A stretch of 64,000 nucleotides of DNA, from assembly GCF_002797415.1 (NCBI RefSeq), contig NZ_KZ454944.1, positions 2,684,665 to 2,748,664 of the forward strand, read 5' to 3'. Of this stretch, positions 62,205 through 64,000 are shown piece after piece. The position numbers and the translations under genes are program-made. This stretch comes from Bacillus alkalisoli (GTDB lineage Bacteria; Bacillota; Bacilli; Bacillales; Bacillaceae_I). The notes under the pieces are model-generated. The model was not told the DNA's origin and searched no databases. It was given only the letters and a program-made list of their open reading frames with translations. Position 1 is the first letter of the stretch. The number at the start of each line of letters is the position of its first letter.

Positions 62205-62445
62205 CTACTAACTCCTCCTTTTGCTTATTAAAATTGTCGGAAGATAGAATACTACTATTTTCTTGCTGAGCTTGAACTAGTGATTCAACGGATGCTATTA
62301 ACACACGTAAGTCTAAATACACTAAATCTACCCCAGCTATGGAAATAACTAAGTCCGCTTTTATTGCAACACCTTTATCTAGAATGACATCTAAAATGTC
62401 AATTAAAGCAATATCCTTATTTTCTATTGATTCTCTTAATGACAT
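62185..62445 (-). CDS. gvpS: Gas vesicle protein GvpS
   Basis: 86 residues, GvpA/J-type family. Core: IALIDILDVILDKGVAIKAD and AGVDLVYLDLRVLIASVESL. Starts at ATG 62445 (MSLRES) after GAGGAA, 17 bases after the gvpL stop; longer readings would run into gvpL. The C-terminal 25 residues are polar and unlike GvpA. Tip or scaffold role inferred from family. Confidence 0.9.
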   Translation of the reverse strand: MSLRESIENKDIALIDILDVILDKGVAIKADLVISIAGVDLVYLDLRVLIASVESLVQAQQENSSILSSDNFNKQKEELVDATRQN

Positions 62446-62461
62446 AGATTGTATTCCTCGC

Positions 62462-63268
62462 TTATGAAAAGCTAGAAAAATGGTAAGCTGGCCATGGACC
62501 TGTTGTCTCAAACTGCCATCCCATCTTACTCATTTCTTTTTCATATTTTTGAATTTTTTCTAAGAATGCTTCTACTTTGTCTGCGGAAATTAAGTAAACA
62601 CTATTCCAATTCATATTCTCTTTTCTTCCAGTCACATCTTTATTCCAATTCCATTTTACACTTCCATGTATAACAAATTCTTCTAATTGTGAATGAATCA
62701 ACTCGCTAATCCTTTGCTTCTCCGCTTCCATTTCTTGATCTATTAACCTATCTAATTTCTTTTTTTCAAAAAATTGTTTTCCTTTAGAAAGATGGCTAAT
62801 TTCTTCTTTTTTTTCTTCTATTGCAGAATTGTTTTGGTTCACTACATTTCTTAGTAAATGATCATCGCAGAAAATCTTCAAATTCCACTCCTCATTCCCT
62901 TTTAGTAATCTGAACACTCTTTCCATTTTCTCTTCATTTGATTTAACCGTTTGTAATAAACTCTCTTCATTTTTATATAGTGTACAAAATTTCAAAGGAA
63001 TGACAGTGTACATTTTTGATAATTCCATTACTGTTTCATGATGATGAAAAGCCTTTTCTTGTAGCCAGTCTATATCGTGGTGGATTTTTTCTTTCATGTT
63101 CTCTTCCGTGTACTGTTTAGAGGAAAGCTTACAAACCACGGCTGTCGTCTTTTCAATAGGAATTGTGTATATATCTCCTATCCCATCAAATGCTATCTTA
63201 GGTGGCAGTTCTTTTGTTATTACTTCTTGTGTTGGGATTAAGCCATATAAGTAAATCAAATCCCCCAT
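62462..63268 (-). CDS. gvpL: Gas vesicle protein GvpL (GvpF/L family)
   Basis: 268 residues. Starts LIYLYGLIPTQE and has the family pattern: VIPLKFCTLYKNEESLL (about 90-105), a coiled coil (about 150-200) and the terminal GWQFETTGPWPAYHF. GvpF/L proteins coat or chaperone GvpA. Ten bases after gvpG; GAGG before ATG. It is one of two family members in the cluster, with the partial gvpF. Confidence 0.94.
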   Translation of the reverse strand: MGDLIYLYGLIPTQEVITKELPPKIAFDGIGDIYTIPIEKTTAVVCKLSSKQYTEENMKEKIHHDIDWLQEKAFHHHETVMELSKMYTVIPLKFCTLYKNEESLLQTVKSNEEKMERVFRLLKGNEEWNLKIFCDDHLLRNVVNQNNSAIEEKKEEISHLSKGKQFFEKKKLDRLIDQEMEAEKQRISELIHSQLEEFVIHGSVKWNWNKDVTGRKENMNWNSVYLISADKVEAFLEKIQKYEKEMSKMGWQFETTGPWPAYHFSSFS

Positions 63269-63278
63269 CTTCTTAGCC

Positions 63279-63533
63279 TCACTTTTTATTTATCATTTGT
63301 TCTAACTGCTCCAATTCTAGTTGTTTGGCAACCTCATATCGATGTAATAACTCTTCTTCTTTTTCTTTATAAGATTGTTCAGGAATATCACCTAGTTCAT
63401 ACATCATTTGCAACTGAATTAGTTTCTTCTGAATGGTAGGAAGGTCATATAACTCTTTATCTGACTCTTCCTTTACTTTCTCTCCAATTTTAATTAGTAG
63501 ATTAATAGGAGCAGTTATTAGTTTATGAATCAT
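63279..63533 (-). CDS. gvpG: Gas vesicle protein GvpG
   Basis: 84 residues, helical: LITAPINLLIKIGEKVKEE, then LPTIQKKLIQLQMMYELGDI and EYEEREEELLHR-like YKEKEEELLHRYE. Its ATG follows the gvpF stop with no gap (TAAATG) and GAGGAAGG is inside gvpF, so translation is coupled. It binds GvpF/L in other systems. Confidence 0.93.
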   Translation of the reverse strand: MIHKLITAPINLLIKIGEKVKEESDKELYDLPTIQKKLIQLQMMYELGDIPEQSYKEKEEELLHRYEVAKQLELEQLEQMINKK

Positions 63534-64000
63534 TTAACCTTCCTCTACTTTTAGTCTTATATTGACAAAATTATAAGCTGGCCATGGACCACTATAATGA
63601 AATTCAAGCTTATCCTTCCATTTCTCATGCAATTCATTTACTTTTTGATCAAATGCTTTTTCCTTGTCCCGTTCAATTAAAAACGATCCATTAAGGAGCA
63701 TTTTTTCGCTAATTGGATCATTTGCCTTTGCAGCTTCCGCTAACTCTGTTAAAGGGTCATATATTTCTTGTTTCATTTCATGCTGAAGATTTGCAAATAA
63801 TTTTTGTACTGCTCCACCTAATTCTATTCTTTCGTAATAGCCAGCCGCCTTTGATTTCCCTTTGGTAGCTGCTGCCATATTTCCGATTCTCGTACTTTCC
63901 TTTACCTTTTTATCTAAGTACGCCTTTTTTCCAACTAGCTTTAAACCTACTTCTATTTTGCCTTTTATCACTGGAAAGAGTTGTTGAAACTGTGGATATA
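63534..64000 (-). CDS. gvpF: Gas vesicle protein GvpF, C-terminal part
   Basis: Open to the window edge; the GTG at 63971 is an internal codon (YPQFQQLFPVIKGKIEVGLK), so this is a fragment of about 155 codons of a gene of some 250. The ending KLEFHYSGPWPAYNF is the GvpF/L signature. Further genes (gvpA, P, Q, B, R, N in B. megaterium order) should lie beyond the window. Confidence 0.92.
   Translation of the reverse strand, partial: YPQFQQLFPVIKGKIEVGLKLVGKKAYLDKKVKESTRIGNMAAATKGKSKAAGYYERIELGGAVQKLFANLQHEMKQEIYDPLTELAEAAKANDPISEKMLLNGSFLIERDKEKAFDQKVNELHEKWKDKLEFHYSGPWPAYNFVNIRLKVEEG

Overview
The window is chromosomal DNA from an endospore-forming, AT-rich member of the Bacillaceae. The evidence is a GerA-type germination receptor, an alpha/beta small acid-soluble spore protein (SASP), CotX-type coat protein, SplA/SplB spore photoproduct repair, SigI/RsgI, S-box riboswitches and Bacillus-style AGGAGG ribosome sites. 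About eight genes have well-placed TTG starts. The stretch from about 2.8 to 27.6 kb keeps, as I remember it, the gene neighbourhood of Bacillus subtilis 168 ykoU to ykrZ: ligD, ku, sigI-rsgI, sspD, ktrD, kinE, ogt and the mtn genes. The gas vesicle cluster at the right end is of the Priestia (Bacillus) megaterium type. I cannot assign a genus.

Layout: 0-2.6 kb, germination receptor operon, its C subunit cut by the window edge. 2.8-11.8 kb, methionine salvage: mtnWXBD behind one SAM-I riboswitch, mtnE, mtnU, and mtnKA behind a second SAM-I riboswitch, with a cold shock gene in between. 11.8-17.8 kb, ArsR-type regulator, kinE-ogt, a radical SAM gene and two tiny genes. 18-24.7 kb, ktrD, sspD, sigI-rsgI and a secreted DUF5667 protein that may be a SigI target. 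24.8-27.9 kb, Ku and LigD (non-homologous end joining, probably for spores). 28-33 kb, transporters and an MscS channel. 33-37.5 kb, FbpA-like protein, kynB-kynU and a coat protein pair. 37.9-46 kb, cell wall, membrane and redox genes plus splA-splB. 46.4-60 kb, M42 and M29 peptidases, small proteins, a decayed KdpD-like gene, a glycosyltransferase-phosphatase pair, a cell wall amidase, a NUDIX hydrolase and others. 60.2-64 kb, gas vesicle genes gvpU, T, J, K, S, L, G and the 3' part of gvpF, all on the minus strand; gvpA itself is outside the window.

Between the genes the window is rich in non-coding repeats of at least three kinds. Family R is a GC-rich modular palindrome of about 185-365 bp (seven copies, one of them lying inside the mtnW leader between riboswitch and start codon). 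Family M is an AT-rich element of about 155 bp with long terminal inverted repeats (three copies plus a short relative). There are also two unrelated minisatellite arrays that share exactly the same 52-bp period, each unit holding an inverted repeat, with a CTGGGACAAA-like motif nearby. These, together with the likely SigI control of the DUF5667 gene and a promoter-driven non-coding locus near 47.6 kb, are the least explained parts of the window. I did not find a CRISPR array, tRNA, rRNA, prophage or transposase gene.
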